Shown here one piece after another: positions 6,547 to 12,708 of a stretch of 15,352 nucleotides of DNA (its first letter is position 1; the number at the start of each line of letters is the position of its first letter). Under the pieces are notes generated by a model. It made no database searches. It was not told the origin of the DNA and saw only the letters and a list, made by a program, of their open reading frames with translations. The stretch comes from Oscillospiraceae bacterium (GTDB lineage Bacteria > Bacillota > Clostridia > Oscillospirales > Oscillospiraceae), in the NCBI GenBank assembly GCA_031260745.1, contig JAISKY010000278.1, positions 1 to 15,352 of the forward strand, read 5' to 3'. Both the position numbers and the translations under genes were made by a program.

Positions 6547-8061
6547 ATGCGGACGTACATAGGGATTGACGTTGGAACGTCCGGTACTAAAACCGCGTTA
6601 TTTTCCGGCGGCGGCGAGTTGATAGCGAGCCACACCTCGGAATATCCGATGTACCAGCCTAACAACGGTTGGGCGGAGCAAGACCCTCTCGACTGGTGGA
6701 ACGCCGTTCTGGACGGTATTCGCGCCGTCGGACACTATGACGGCGTCAGGGCAATCGGGCTTAGCGGTCAAATGCACGGACTTGTTATGCTTGACGGCAA
6801 CGGCGAGGTACTTCGCCCCGCGATAATCTGGTGCGACCAGCGCACGTCAAAAGAAGCGGCTCAACTTACGGAACTAATCGGCGCGGAGCGGTTAATCCGG
6901 CTTACCGGAAACCCCGCGATGACAGGTTTCACCGCCGCGAAAATACTTTGGGTTCGTAACAACGAGCCCCACATCTGGGAGCGTTGCCGTCATATTCTGT
7001 TGCCTAAAGACTATATCCGCTATAAGCTGACGGGGGAGTTCGCGACGGAGGTCAGCGACGCGTCCGGAATGCAGTTGATGGATATTTCCGCACGCGACTG
7101 GAGCGGCGAAATCCTGACGAAACTGCAAATCGACAGAGCGTTACTGCCAAAGATGTACGAAAGCCCCGACGTTACGGGAGTAACCCTCGCGAACGTCTCC
7201 GCGCTTCCGGCGGGAATCCCCGTAGCGGGCGGAGCGGGCGATAACGCCGCCGCCGCAATCGGCTGCGGAATAACCGCCGAAGGCAAAGCGTTCACTACTA
7301 TCGGCTCGTCCGCCGTAGTTTACGCCGTCAGCGACAAACCCAGGATTGACGTTCAGGGGCGCGTACACGCTCTGTGCGCCAGCGTTCCCGGTAAGTGGAC
7401 GGTTATGAGTTGTACTCAAGGCGCGGGTTTGTCGCTAAAGTGGCTTCGCGACTTACTCCCCCCTACCCCCCTCAAAGAGTGGGGCAACGCAAAAGCCCCA
7501 CTCTCTGAGGGGGGGCAGGGGGGGAGCCGACTGTCCTACTCGCAAATGGACGCGCTTGCCGCCGACGTACCAATCGGAGCGGAGAAACTGATATTCCTGC
7601 CGTACCTGATGGGCGAACGCTCTCCTCACCCCGACGCGGACGCCCGAGGCGTATTCTTCGGTCTGTCCGCGATTCACGGTAACGCCCAAATAATTCGAGC
7701 CGTACTGGAGGGCGTAGCGTACTCCCAACGCGAATGTCTTGACGTGTTCCGCGAGATGGGCGTGGAGGTCGGCGATATGACATTCACCGGCGGCGGCTCT
7801 AAAAGCGAGTTGTGGCGGCAAATGCTGTCGGACTTGTACAATTGCCCCGTGAAAACTCTGTCGCGTGACGAGGGCGCGGCGTTAGGCGCGGCAATGCTCG
7901 CGGCTCAATCCGTAGGCGATAGCGTGTCGCCGCCGACAAACAGCTCCGAGGCTGTAATTCCCAATCGCGAACGCTCCGCGGAGTACGAGCCGTACTACCA
8001 ACTCTACAAATCGCTCTATCCCGTTTTGCGGGAGAGTTACAAATCGTTAGCGGCATTATAA
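6547..8061 (+). CDS. xylB: Xylulokinase (FGGY family)
   Basis: A 504-residue sugar kinase phosphorylating D-xylulose to xylulose 5-phosphate, which enters the pentose phosphate pathway. The N-terminal ATPase lobe starts YIGIDVGTSGTKTALF; SGQMHG (73-78) and CDQRT (96-100) bind the sugar; the catalytic base is Asp232 in GAGDNA; FTGGGSKSELW (413-423) is the second-lobe nucleotide-binding/FGGY signature. Residues 304-327 are an in-frame C/G-rich insertion placed between WLRDL and the SYSQMDAL helix, in the loop before LIFLPYLMGERSPH; all motifs on either side remain intact. A GGAGGTGA SD precedes ATG 6547. It lies 40 bases after xylA with no terminator between, so it is the last gene of the xylose operon. 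No xylose transporter or XylR repressor is in the window. Confidence 0.96.
   Translation: MRTYIGIDVGTSGTKTALFSGGGELIASHTSEYPMYQPNNGWAEQDPLDWWNAVLDGIRAVGHYDGVRAIGLSGQMHGLVMLDGNGEVLRPAIIWCDQRTSKEAAQLTELIGAERLIRLTGNPAMTGFTAAKILWVRNNEPHIWERCRHILLPKDYIRYKLTGEFATEVSDASGMQLMDISARDWSGEILTKLQIDRALLPKMYESPDVTGVTLANVSALPAGIPVAGGAGDNAAAAIGCGITAEGKAFTTIGSSAVVYAVSDKPRIDVQGRVHALCASVPGKWTVMSCTQGAGLSLKWLRDLLPPTPLKEWGNAKAPLSEGGQGGSRLSYSQMDALAADVPIGAEKLIFLPYLMGERSPHPDADARGVFFGLSAIHGNAQIIRAVLEGVAYSQRECLDVFREMGVEVGDMTFTGGGSKSELWRQMLSDLYNCPVKTLSRDEGAALGAAMLAAQSVGDSVSPPTNSSEAVIPNRERSAEYEPYYQLYKSLYPVLRESYKSLAAL
7456..7527 (+). repeat. C/G-rich palindromic element, in-frame copy in xylB (72 bases)
   Basis: It shares its ends with the GH3 copy: CTCCCCCCTACCCCCCTC on the left and GGGGGGGCAGGGGGGGAG on the right, on the same strand as the gene. 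It adds 24 codons (L304-S327). An inner perfect palindrome AGAGTGGGGC/GCCCCACTCT surrounds an AACGCAAAA loop. The single copy of the inner unit suggests this is closest to a complete basic element. Confidence 0.9.
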
Positions 8062-8071
8062 AAAATAAATT

Positions 8072-8109
8072 GTAGGCGTGAATAATTCATTCGCGCCTAC
8101 CGTTTTTTT
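8072..8109. terminator. Bidirectional intrinsic terminator between xylB and thiT
   Basis: GTAGGCGTGAAT (8072-8083) pairs with ATTCGCGCCTAC (8089-8100), twelve pairs with one U-G wobble and a five-base loop. It is followed on the plus strand by CG and seven T (8103-8109). Read on the minus strand, the same stem is followed by AATTTATTTTTT. It can end both xylB and the convergent thiT transcript. Confidence 0.88.
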
Positions 8110-8127
8110 ATACATAAGACCGAGCGG

Positions 8128-8691
8128 TTACGCGGCTTTGCGTTCGGTTAAGCGTACCTTGTCCAACGCCGTGCCTATCACAGGTGTTATAATCACAGCC
8201 GCGACCGTATTAAACGCCATATAGAAGCCGTTGTAAATCGCGGAGTACCACCAAACCTGCTCGGTATTAACGCCAAGATACGTACCCTCCGCGTATTCGG
8301 CGTAGATTGTTACGCCGCTAATCCAGTGAATGATGAACCGCGCAAAACAGCCGATTAAAGCTCCCACCAGATAACCCATCGGACCTTTGTCTTTCATTAA
8401 CCCCGCAAGTCCTACGGCGGCATACGCCACCGAGTAATCCAGCAACATAGACTCCCAGTTTATCGCGAAGCCTTCAGCGAGAAAAAACTTCAGCGTTCCA
8501 AACACAAAGCCCGCCAATACTCCCCAACTAACGCCGCCTATATGTACCGCGAACAGTATCAGCGGAATCATCGTGAAGTTCAGCGAACCTCCCTGAGCGC
8601 CTACGTCTATCTTCAGATAGCTTAGCGCAACGGACAGAGCGACGCAAACAGCGCCCTCACACAGCATGAGCGTTTTTTTGCTCGTATTCAT
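8128..8691 (-). CDS. thiT: ThiT, thiamine-specific S-component of an ECF transporter
   Basis: A 187-residue membrane protein with about six hydrophobic helices. It matches ThiT in order: a basic N-terminus, GGSLNFTMIPLILFA (34-48), GVLAGFVFG, LLDYSVAYAAVGLAGL (83-98), RFIIHWISGVTIY (118-130) and YSAIYNGFYM (149-158). The LDY, H-x-I-S-G and Y-N segments contain residues that line the thiamine site in the Lactococcus protein. ThiT binds thiamine tightly and works with a shared EcfA/EcfA'/EcfT energising module; that module is not in the window and must lie elsewhere. A TPP riboswitch in its leader confirms the substrate class. It is a single-gene transcript with its own promoter (8784-8812), ending at the shared terminator with xylB. 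Confidence 0.95.
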   Translation of the reverse strand: MNTSKKTLMLCEGAVCVALSVALSYLKIDVGAQGGSLNFTMIPLILFAVHIGGVSWGVLAGFVFGTLKFFLAEGFAINWESMLLDYSVAYAAVGLAGLMKDKGPMGYLVGALIGCFARFIIHWISGVTIYAEYAEGTYLGVNTEQVWWYSAIYNGFYMAFNTVAAVIITPVIGTALDKVRLTERKAA

Positions 8692-8699
8692 ATTGGTAC

Positions 8700-8780
8700 T
8701 CCTTACGCGGGCATTACCCCGTTCAAGTTATTAGGGTTAAGCTCAACGCTTTCTCAGCCATTTACGGCACCCCTGTAAAC
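8700..8780 (-). promoter_or_regulatory. TPP (thi-box) riboswitch in the thiT leader
   Basis: Read on the minus strand, the region contains CAGGGGTGC (8775-8767), then CTGAGA, then AACCC, CTTGAACGGGGTAATGCC and GCGTAAGGAG. These are the conserved THI-element pieces in the right order. The closing P1 helix can form between TTTAC (8779-8775) and GTAAG (8706-8702). The GTAAG strand shares bases with the SD AGGAG (8703-8699) of thiT, eight bases before its ATG. This suggests that ligand binding blocks ribosome entry. No separate terminator hairpin lies between aptamer and start. Confidence 0.95.
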
Positions 8781-8783
8781 GCT

Positions 8784-8812
8784 ATATTAACACATATTAA
8801 CCGCGTTGTCAA
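8784..8812 (-). promoter_or_regulatory. Sigma-A-type promoter of thiT
   Basis: On the minus strand, TTGACA (8812-8807), a 17-base spacer and TAATAT (8789-8784). The start of transcription would fall at about 8777, at the very beginning of the riboswitch P1 strand, which supports both calls. Confidence 0.85.
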
Positions 8813-8938
8813 CAAAAAGTATATGTTTATATGATAGTAATTTTTGATATTTATATTCAAAATAAGCGTAGCTAAAACGCGTTCGTAAAATCAGGCAAAC
8901 TTTTCGTTCGGAAGTAAATCAACCCGAGTAGTTAATCG

Positions 8939-9373
8939 TTATTTGGCTTTATATTGCGCCACAGCGAGTTCGTCGCAGCGGGAGTTATATTTGTTGTCCG
9001 CGTGACCTTTGACCCATTTAAGCGCGACTCTGTGCGTTTCAGTCAGATTCAGGAGAGAATCCCACAAGTCCGGATTCAGCGCGGGCTTCTTATCGCTTTT
9101 TATCCAACCGCGCTTTTTCCAACTTTTCGCCCAGCCTTTTTCAATGCCGTCCACGAGGTACTTGCTGTCGCTGAACAACGTAACCTCGCAAGGCTCGCGT
9201 AATAGTTCCAAAGCTTTTATCGCGGCGGTAAGTTCCATACGGTTATTCGTAGTCATAGGTTCGCCGCCGCTGATTTCCCGCTCATTTTCGGCGTAGCGCA
9301 AAATCGCCGCCCAACCTCCGCGTCCCGGATTACCGGAACACGCTCCGTCCGTGTAAATCGTAACTTGTTTCAA
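8939..9373 (-). CDS. rnhA: Ribonuclease HI
   Basis: A 144-residue RNase HI, cutting the RNA strand of RNA-DNA hybrids. All catalytic residues are present: Asp9 in YTDGACSGNPG, Glu47 in NNRMELTA, Asp69 in FSDSKY, His124 in KGHAD and Asp134 in CDELA. The GWAKSWKKRGWIKSDKKP stretch (80-97) is the basic handle region of E. coli-type enzymes. The chosen start is TTG at 9373-9371 (then AAACAAGTT), because GGAGG lies about six to seven bases upstream and the family begins there. An upstream ATG at 9415 would add 14 residues but lies at or next to the transcription start. The gene is monocistronic with its own promoter; no clear terminator follows it. Confidence 0.95.
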   Translation of the reverse strand: MKQVTIYTDGACSGNPGRGGWAAILRYAENEREISGGEPMTTNNRMELTAAIKALELLREPCEVTLFSDSKYLVDGIEKGWAKSWKKRGWIKSDKKPALNPDLWDSLLNLTETHRVALKWVKGHADNKYNSRCDELAVAQYKAK

Positions 9374-9405
9374 AATGTCCCTCCGTAAGGCGTTAAACCT
9401 GAATG

Positions 9406-9434
9406 AATATACCACACAAAATGCCCAATGTCAA
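9406..9434 (-). promoter_or_regulatory. Sigma-A-type promoter of rnhA
   Basis: On the minus strand, TTGACA (9434-9429), a 17-base spacer and TATATT (9411-9406). It lies about 35 bases upstream of the TTG start and is divergent from the promoter at 9507. Confidence 0.85.
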
Positions 9435-9506
9435 GGTCGAAATATCGCAAAAATTTGAAAATTTGAAAAAATATTAAAGATTTATAACATTATTTTACAA
9501 ATACTA

Positions 9507-9535
9507 TTGACATTTTCGATTATAAGTGGTAAAAT
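9507..9535 (+). promoter_or_regulatory. Sigma-A-type promoter of the HTH-AbrB regulator
   Basis: TTGACA (9507-9512), a 17-base spacer and TAAAAT (9530-9535). Between this and the divergent rnhA promoter lies a very AT-rich stretch (9435-9506) with a tandem AAAATTTG (9450-9457, 9458-9465), a plausible site for control of both. Confidence 0.85.
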
Positions 9536-9617
9536 ATTGCTAAAAATGCAAAGATATTATTAAATTTTGTCTAATTTTGATATTATCGCGCGCCAAATTC
9601 AGAACGGGGGCTTTATT

Positions 9618-10013
9618 ATGACAACGCAAAACGAAATTATTCGACGGGAATGGTTCCTAGACCTTATCCGGGACGCCGGGTACACTCAAAGCGCATTTGC
9701 TGAAACCAGCAATATTTCCAGACAAACTTTGGAGAAAATTATCTCCGGTAACGGTCTGCCTTCAAAAAAGGTCTCGAAAAAAATTGAGAGCGTAATTGGC
9801 ATACCAAACGCGTGGTGGGAAAATCCGCCTGAAAATCCTTTGACGGAACTTATTCCCACAGAACACAACATCAGCGCTCAGCGCCACATCAACTGTATCG
9901 GAGAGGTAGCGATACCCGCCGCGTTTCGGCGCGCGTTAAATTGGGAATTCGGGATTGACGTAACCGTTAAGTTGGATAAAGCGAATCAACGCTTAATAGT
10001 AGAAAAAGCCTGA
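9618..10013 (+). CDS. Putative regulator: N-terminal helix-turn-helix joined to C-terminal AbrB-like domain
   Basis: A 131-residue protein. Residues 12-62 look like an XRE/Cro-type helix-turn-helix (YTQSAFAETSNISRQTLEKI, then GLPSKKVSKKIESVIGIP). Residues about 87-130 look like a SpoVT/AbrB swapped-hairpin domain: RHINCIGEVAIPAAFRRAL, then a hydrophobic strand, then NQRLIVEKA, compared with the family pattern of R-x-(I/V)-x-x-x-G-x-(I/V)-x-(I/L)-P-x-x-(L/F)-R. A W-W-E-N-P-P-E-N-P linker joins the two. In AbrB proteins the swapped hairpin is normally N-terminal or alone, so this order is uncommon. ATG 9618 is preferred over an in-frame TTG at 9567 because GGGGG lies eight bases upstream and the homology begins there. 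It has its own promoter and faces rnhA. The target is unknown; autoregulation is a guess. Confidence 0.65.
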   Translation: MTTQNEIIRREWFLDLIRDAGYTQSAFAETSNISRQTLEKIISGNGLPSKKVSKKIESVIGIPNAWWENPPENPLTELIPTEHNISAQRHINCIGEVAIPAAFRRALNWEFGIDVTVKLDKANQRLIVEKA

Positions 10014-10045
10014 AAAAAATTTTTAAGGAAAATTCGCACAAAGAC

Positions 10046-10074
10046 TTGACAAATGCGCGGTGGCGTTATATAAT
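10046..10074 (+). promoter_or_regulatory. Perfect consensus sigma-A promoter of the lipoprotein gene
   Basis: TTGACA (10046-10051), exactly 17 bases, TATAAT (10069-10074). Both hexamers match consensus without mismatch, implying strong constitutive transcription of the downstream gene unless repressed. Confidence 0.92.
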
Positions 10075-10084
10075 AATTGCACAA

Positions 10085-10117
10085 ACGAAAATGAGCGCTA
10101 AAAATTCTCACTTTCGT
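10085..10117 (+). promoter_or_regulatory. Hairpin in the 5' leader of the lipoprotein mRNA
   Basis: ACGAAAATGAG (10085-10095) can pair with CTCACTTTCGT (10107-10117), eleven positions with one A-C mismatch and an eleven-base loop. It lies between the transcription start and the SD (AGGAGG, 10120-10125). It may stabilise the mRNA or be an operator; no known riboswitch class was recognised. Confidence 0.45.
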
Positions 10118-10132
10118 ACAAGGAGGATAATT

Positions 10133-10561
10133 ATGAAACGCAAGATTTCGCTGATTTTGCTGCCGGCTTTAATTCTATTACTTTTTGCCGCCTGCATCGC
10201 TAATCAAGCGCCGCCGAACCTGAAAACCTACGTTGTAGGCGACGGTTCACAAAGTGCCGGAAGCACTACTCCGCGTCCTTCCGCAGGTACTAACGAGGCT
10301 AAGCCCGAGGAAATTACCGAGGAAGAGTACGAGCAATTGGTCGAAGGTACCTCTACATACGAGGAAACGGTAGCGATAATCGGCGGCGAAGGCCGTGAGA
10401 TGAAGCCGCGCGGCGGCATTATACCGTACACTTGGGTTGGATACGCTCCGATGAGCAAGACCGTTACGATGAATTTCCGCGACGGCGTTCTTGTTTCAAA
10501 AGACCCGCAGGGCAGTAACCACGCGGTTGGTCAGTCTAACACTCCCGCGCCTGTAGGTTGA
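10133..10561 (+). CDS. Small surface lipoprotein with SmpA/DUF3862-like C-terminal fold
   Basis: A 142-residue protein with a lipoprotein signal: basic MKRK, a hydrophobic stretch 5-20 and a lipobox-like LFAAC with lipidated Cys21 (Phe rather than Leu at the -3 position). A low-complexity Ser/Thr/Pro/Glu linker (about 38-62) follows. Residues 63-126 read EEEYEQLVEGTSTYEETVAI, then IGGEGRE, then YTWVGYAP and VTMNFRDGVLVSK. This is the pattern of the BLIP/SmpA-like small fold (helix-helix, G-x-G, then W-containing beta strands) seen in Gram-positive DUF3862-type lipoproteins. The role is unknown; the protein should be anchored on the outer face of the cell membrane. The start ATG has a strong SD (AGGAGG) seven bases upstream. 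Longer in-frame starts overlap the promoter and are rejected. Confidence 0.75.
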   Translation: MKRKISLILLPALILLLFAACIANQAPPNLKTYVVGDGSQSAGSTTPRPSAGTNEAKPEEITEEEYEQLVEGTSTYEETVAIIGGEGREMKPRGGIIPYTWVGYAPMSKTVTMNFRDGVLVSKDPQGSNHAVGQSNTPAPVG

Positions 10562-10583
10562 TTTTATAGCGTCGCTTTTGCAT

Positions 10584-10629
10584 ACGCAATAAAGCAGGGC
10601 GGAAACGACCGCTCTGCTTTGCTGTGCGT
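10584..10629 (+). terminator. Long imperfect hairpin after the lipoprotein gene
   Basis: Inner stem AAAGCAGGGCGG (10591-10602) with CCGCTCTGCTTT (10609-10620), twelve pairs with one G-U and a six-base loop. Outer stem ACGCA (10584-10588) with TGCGT (10625-10629), separated by a small internal loop. Only TTATTT follows, so it may be a weak terminator or an mRNA 3' stabiliser. Confidence 0.5.
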
Positions 10630-10677
10630 TATTTCCGCGTTACCGCATAGCTGATTCAGCTGAGAAATAGAGAGCCT

Positions 10678-10713
10678 CAAAATCCAAGAGCCCTTAATGG
10701 CTCTTGGATTTTG
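10678..10713. terminator. Perfect bidirectional hairpin between convergent genes
   Basis: CAAAATCCAAGAGCC (10678-10692) pairs without mismatch with GGCTCTTGGATTTTG (10699-10713), a 15-pair stem with a six-base loop. Runs of A on the left and T on the right fall within the stem on both strands. It sits between the lipoprotein gene and the convergent ECF S-component gene and can end both. Confidence 0.8.
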
Positions 10714-10761
10714 TCCGTATCGAAGGCGAATCAATTTATTTCTTAACTTAAACGAATAAAT

Positions 10762-11289
10762 CTAAACAATCCCTGTCTTTTTCAGCGCGGTCGAGAGCGG
10801 CAGACCAATCACCAAAGCGGTTAACACTTGGATTAGGTTGCCGGGGATTGACGTAACCGGAGCGACAAAGTTTCCGTAGAGTATAACCTCTGTTACGTAG
10901 TAGCCCGCGACCATAATCGCTCCGCCGACGGTTACGGCGAGCAGATTCGCGACGAAGCTCTTGCCGCCGCGGGTTTCGGAGATTTTACCGATTACCCAGC
11001 CCATCGCTCCGCGCACTACGAACGTAAACGGAGCCCACAGCGTCCAACCGCTCAGCAAATCGAACAGTCCCATTCCGAACGCTCCGGCAATCGCGCCCTT
11101 TCGTCTGCCGAATACAATCGCCGCCGCGACAAGCGGTACGTTTCCGAGATGAATCAGTCCGCCGTTAACCGAAATCGGCAGACGGATATTAATGAACATC
11201 GTAGCCGCCAGTACAAGCGCGACCAGAAGCCCGTTAAGGCAAATATCCGCCGTGACACTTCTGACGCGAGTAGTTTTTTCTGTTTTCAT
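10762..11289 (-). CDS. ECF transporter S-component, probably pantothenate or related vitamin
   Basis: A 175-residue membrane protein with about five to six hydrophobic helices (roughly 17-34, 46-60, 64-81, 85-101, 113-137, 150-165). LIHLGNVPLVAAAIVFG (45-61), FGMGLFDLLSGW (71-82) and RGAMGWVIGK (93-102) are typical of the vitamin-binding S-components of group II ECF transporters, which share an EcfAA'T module encoded elsewhere. The substrate cannot be read from motifs alone. It is divergently transcribed from coaB-coaC, and S-components near split coaB/coaC genes suggest a CoA precursor such as pantothenate; a pyridoxine or hydroxymethylpyrimidine transporter is the main alternative. The start ATG (11289-11287) has AAGGA about nine bases upstream. 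No riboswitch was recognised in its short AT-rich leader. Confidence 0.82.
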   Translation of the reverse strand: MKTEKTTRVRSVTADICLNGLLVALVLAATMFINIRLPISVNGGLIHLGNVPLVAAAIVFGRRKGAIAGAFGMGLFDLLSGWTLWAPFTFVVRGAMGWVIGKISETRGGKSFVANLLAVTVGGAIMVAGYYVTEVILYGNFVAPVTSIPGNLIQVLTALVIGLPLSTALKKTGIV

Positions 11290-11327
11290 AGCATAAATCC
11301 TTATATAGTTGATATGTTATATATGTT

Positions 11328-11356
11328 ATTATACTCCGACTAACCGCAAATTGCAA
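11328..11356 (-). promoter_or_regulatory. Sigma-A-type promoter of the ECF S-component gene
   Basis: On the minus strand, TTGCAA (11356-11351), a 17-base spacer and TATAAT (11333-11328). The leader contains a near-tandem ATATGTTAT (plus strand, about 11311-11328), close enough to the start of transcription to act as an operator, but this is speculative. Confidence 0.78.
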
Positions 11357-11392
11357 GCGCAATTTTCAGATTCCGATTCATAACTTGGGGTC

Positions 11393-11421
11393 TTGACAAA
11401 CCCGGATTGTTATGCTATGAT
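11393..11421 (+). promoter_or_regulatory. Sigma-A-type promoter of the coaB operon
   Basis: TTGACA (11393-11398), a 17-base spacer and TATGAT (11416-11421), about 55 bases before the coaB start. The divergent S-component promoter is only 36 bases away, so one regulator could control both directions. Confidence 0.83.
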
Positions 11422-11476
11422 AATCGCATAATAAATATAATATACTGTTTTAGTATGTTAACGTGCGGGGTGCGCT

Positions 11477-12157
11477 ATGAATATTCTAATTACCGCAGGC
11501 GGAACTACGGAGCAAATTGACGCGGTGCGCGGAATAACTAACTTTTCCACGGGTCGGCTCGGCTGTCTGATTGCCGAGAGTTTTGTCAAACGTCCGGAAG
11601 TTGAGCGTATTTATTATCTCGCCGGGAAAAACGCTCAGTTTCTGCCGAAATCGGACAAAGTCCGGATTACCGCCATTACCGGCGTAGCGTCGCTTGAAGC
11701 CGCGGCTAAAGCGGTCGTGACTGAAAACGATATTGCCGCGGTAGTTCACAGTATGGCTGTCAGCGATTACCGCGTACGCTCCGTGATAAGCACCGACACG
11801 GGCGAGCAAATTGACCGGACGCGGAAAATCGAGTCCGGACGTTCGGACATTCGACTTGAGCTTGAGCCTACGCCCAAGATAATATCAATTTTCAAGGAGA
11901 TTACTCCCAAATCGTTGTTAGTCGGGTTCAAACTGATGGACAGCGTTCCGCGCGAAACGCTTATCGCTACGGCTTACGGAATTTTGCGGACCGAGCGATG
12001 TCGCTTTGTACTCGCCAACGACCAGTCGGAGATACTCGGCGACAGACACGTCGGCTATTTAGTTGACGCGGAGCGGCAAGTTACGCGCTTTGAAAGTAAA
12101 CAGGCAATCGCGGACGGAATTTGCGCCGCCGTTATTCAAAACTTAAATAAGGAATAA
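11477..12157 (+). CDS. coaB: Phosphopantothenate-cysteine ligase, monofunctional CoaB
   Basis: A 226-residue enzyme joining 4'-phosphopantothenate and cysteine in CoA synthesis. It starts MNILITAGGTTEQIDAVRGI with NFSTGRLG (22-29), the nucleotide-binding opening of CoaB. HSMAVSDY (91-98), a short TPKII (about 132-136), LVGFKLM (about 147-153) and LANDQSEI (about 178-185) follow in the order seen in the stand-alone CoaB of streptococci and enterococci. In most bacteria CoaB is fused to CoaC as Dfp; here the two are separate adjacent genes, coaC starting five bases after this stop. The SD GGGGTG (11467-11472) is only moderate. The cytosolic enzyme is probably essential. Confidence 0.93.
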   Translation: MNILITAGGTTEQIDAVRGITNFSTGRLGCLIAESFVKRPEVERIYYLAGKNAQFLPKSDKVRITAITGVASLEAAAKAVVTENDIAAVVHSMAVSDYRVRSVISTDTGEQIDRTRKIESGRSDIRLELEPTPKIISIFKEITPKSLLVGFKLMDSVPRETLIATAYGILRTERCRFVLANDQSEILGDRHVGYLVDAERQVTRFESKQAIADGICAAVIQNLNKE

Positions 12158-12162
12158 CACCT

Positions 12163-12699
12163 ATGAGTAATATAGTTCTTGGAGTTACCGGAAGTATCGC
12201 CGCGTACAAGGCGGCGGACATCGCGAATCGTCTGACTAAAGACGGACACGCCGTAAGCGTGATTATGACCGCGTCCGCGGCTGAATTTATTACTCCGCTG
12301 ACGTTCCAAACGCTTACGAAGAAAAAAGTCTATACGGAGATGTTCGATTTAATTGACTACGAAGACGTTAAACATATATCGCTCGCTAAAGCGGCGGACT
12401 TGCTGTTGATTGCTCCGGCAACCGCGAATATTATCGGTAAGCTCGCGTCCGGAATCGCAGACGATATGCTGTCTACGGTCGCAATGGCGGTTCAGAATAA
12501 ACCTACGCTGATTTGTCCGGCGATGAACACGGCAATGTATGAAAATCCGGCAGTGCAAAGCAACATCGAGAAATTGCGGAGTTACGGAGTTCACTTCGTA
12601 GAGCCTAAAGAGGCCTTGTTAGCGTGCGGCGATGTGGGCAAAGGCGCGTTGGCCGATGTTGAGGTAATCCTTGAAACCGTTGCGGATTTTCTTGCTTAG
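12163..12699 (+). CDS. coaC: Phosphopantothenoylcysteine decarboxylase, monofunctional CoaC
   Basis: A 178-residue flavoprotein of the HFCD family, decarboxylating phosphopantothenoylcysteine to phosphopantetheine. Seen: the FMN-binding start GVTGSIAAYKA (7-17), catalytic His71 in VKHISLAK, Asn89 in APATAN, the substrate-recognition motif PAMNTAMY (119-126; a Tyr where many have Trp) and the clamp Cys155 in ACGDVGKG. The usual R-M after the last glycine is replaced by A-L. Its length is that of a stand-alone CoaC. It lies five bases after coaB, with AATAAGGAATAAC as a weak ribosome site, so translation is probably coupled. Its stop codon overlaps the SD of the following peptidase gene. Confidence 0.95.
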   Translation: MSNIVLGVTGSIAAYKAADIANRLTKDGHAVSVIMTASAAEFITPLTFQTLTKKKVYTEMFDLIDYEDVKHISLAKAADLLLIAPATANIIGKLASGIADDMLSTVAMAVQNKPTLICPAMNTAMYENPAVQSNIEKLRSYGVHFVEPKEALLACGDVGKGALADVEVILETVADFLA

Positions 12700-12708
12700 G
12701 AGGGACGT

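Noticed and set aside
8813..8938. Terminator for rnhA in the gap before the thiT promoter
   Set aside because: No stem of more than a few pairs with a T-run was found; the stretch is AT-rich with nothing else recognisable.
9374..9415. ATG 9415 as the start of rnhA
   Set aside because: It lies within a few bases of the -10 box (9406-9411), upstream of any possible transcript start; TTG 9373 has a proper SD.
9567..9617. Longer start (TTG 9567) for the HTH-AbrB protein
   Set aside because: No ribosome site before it, the added residues match nothing, and ATG 9618 has a G-rich site at suitable distance.
10046..10132. Longer start (TTG 10046) for the lipoprotein
   Set aside because: The TTG is part of the -35 box itself; the lipoprotein signal begins exactly at ATG 10133 with AGGAGG upstream.
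10636..10662. Palindrome AGCTGATTCAGCT as an operator or attachment site
   Set aside because: It is short, isolated, lies between two hairpins after a gene, and no partner site or integrase was seen.
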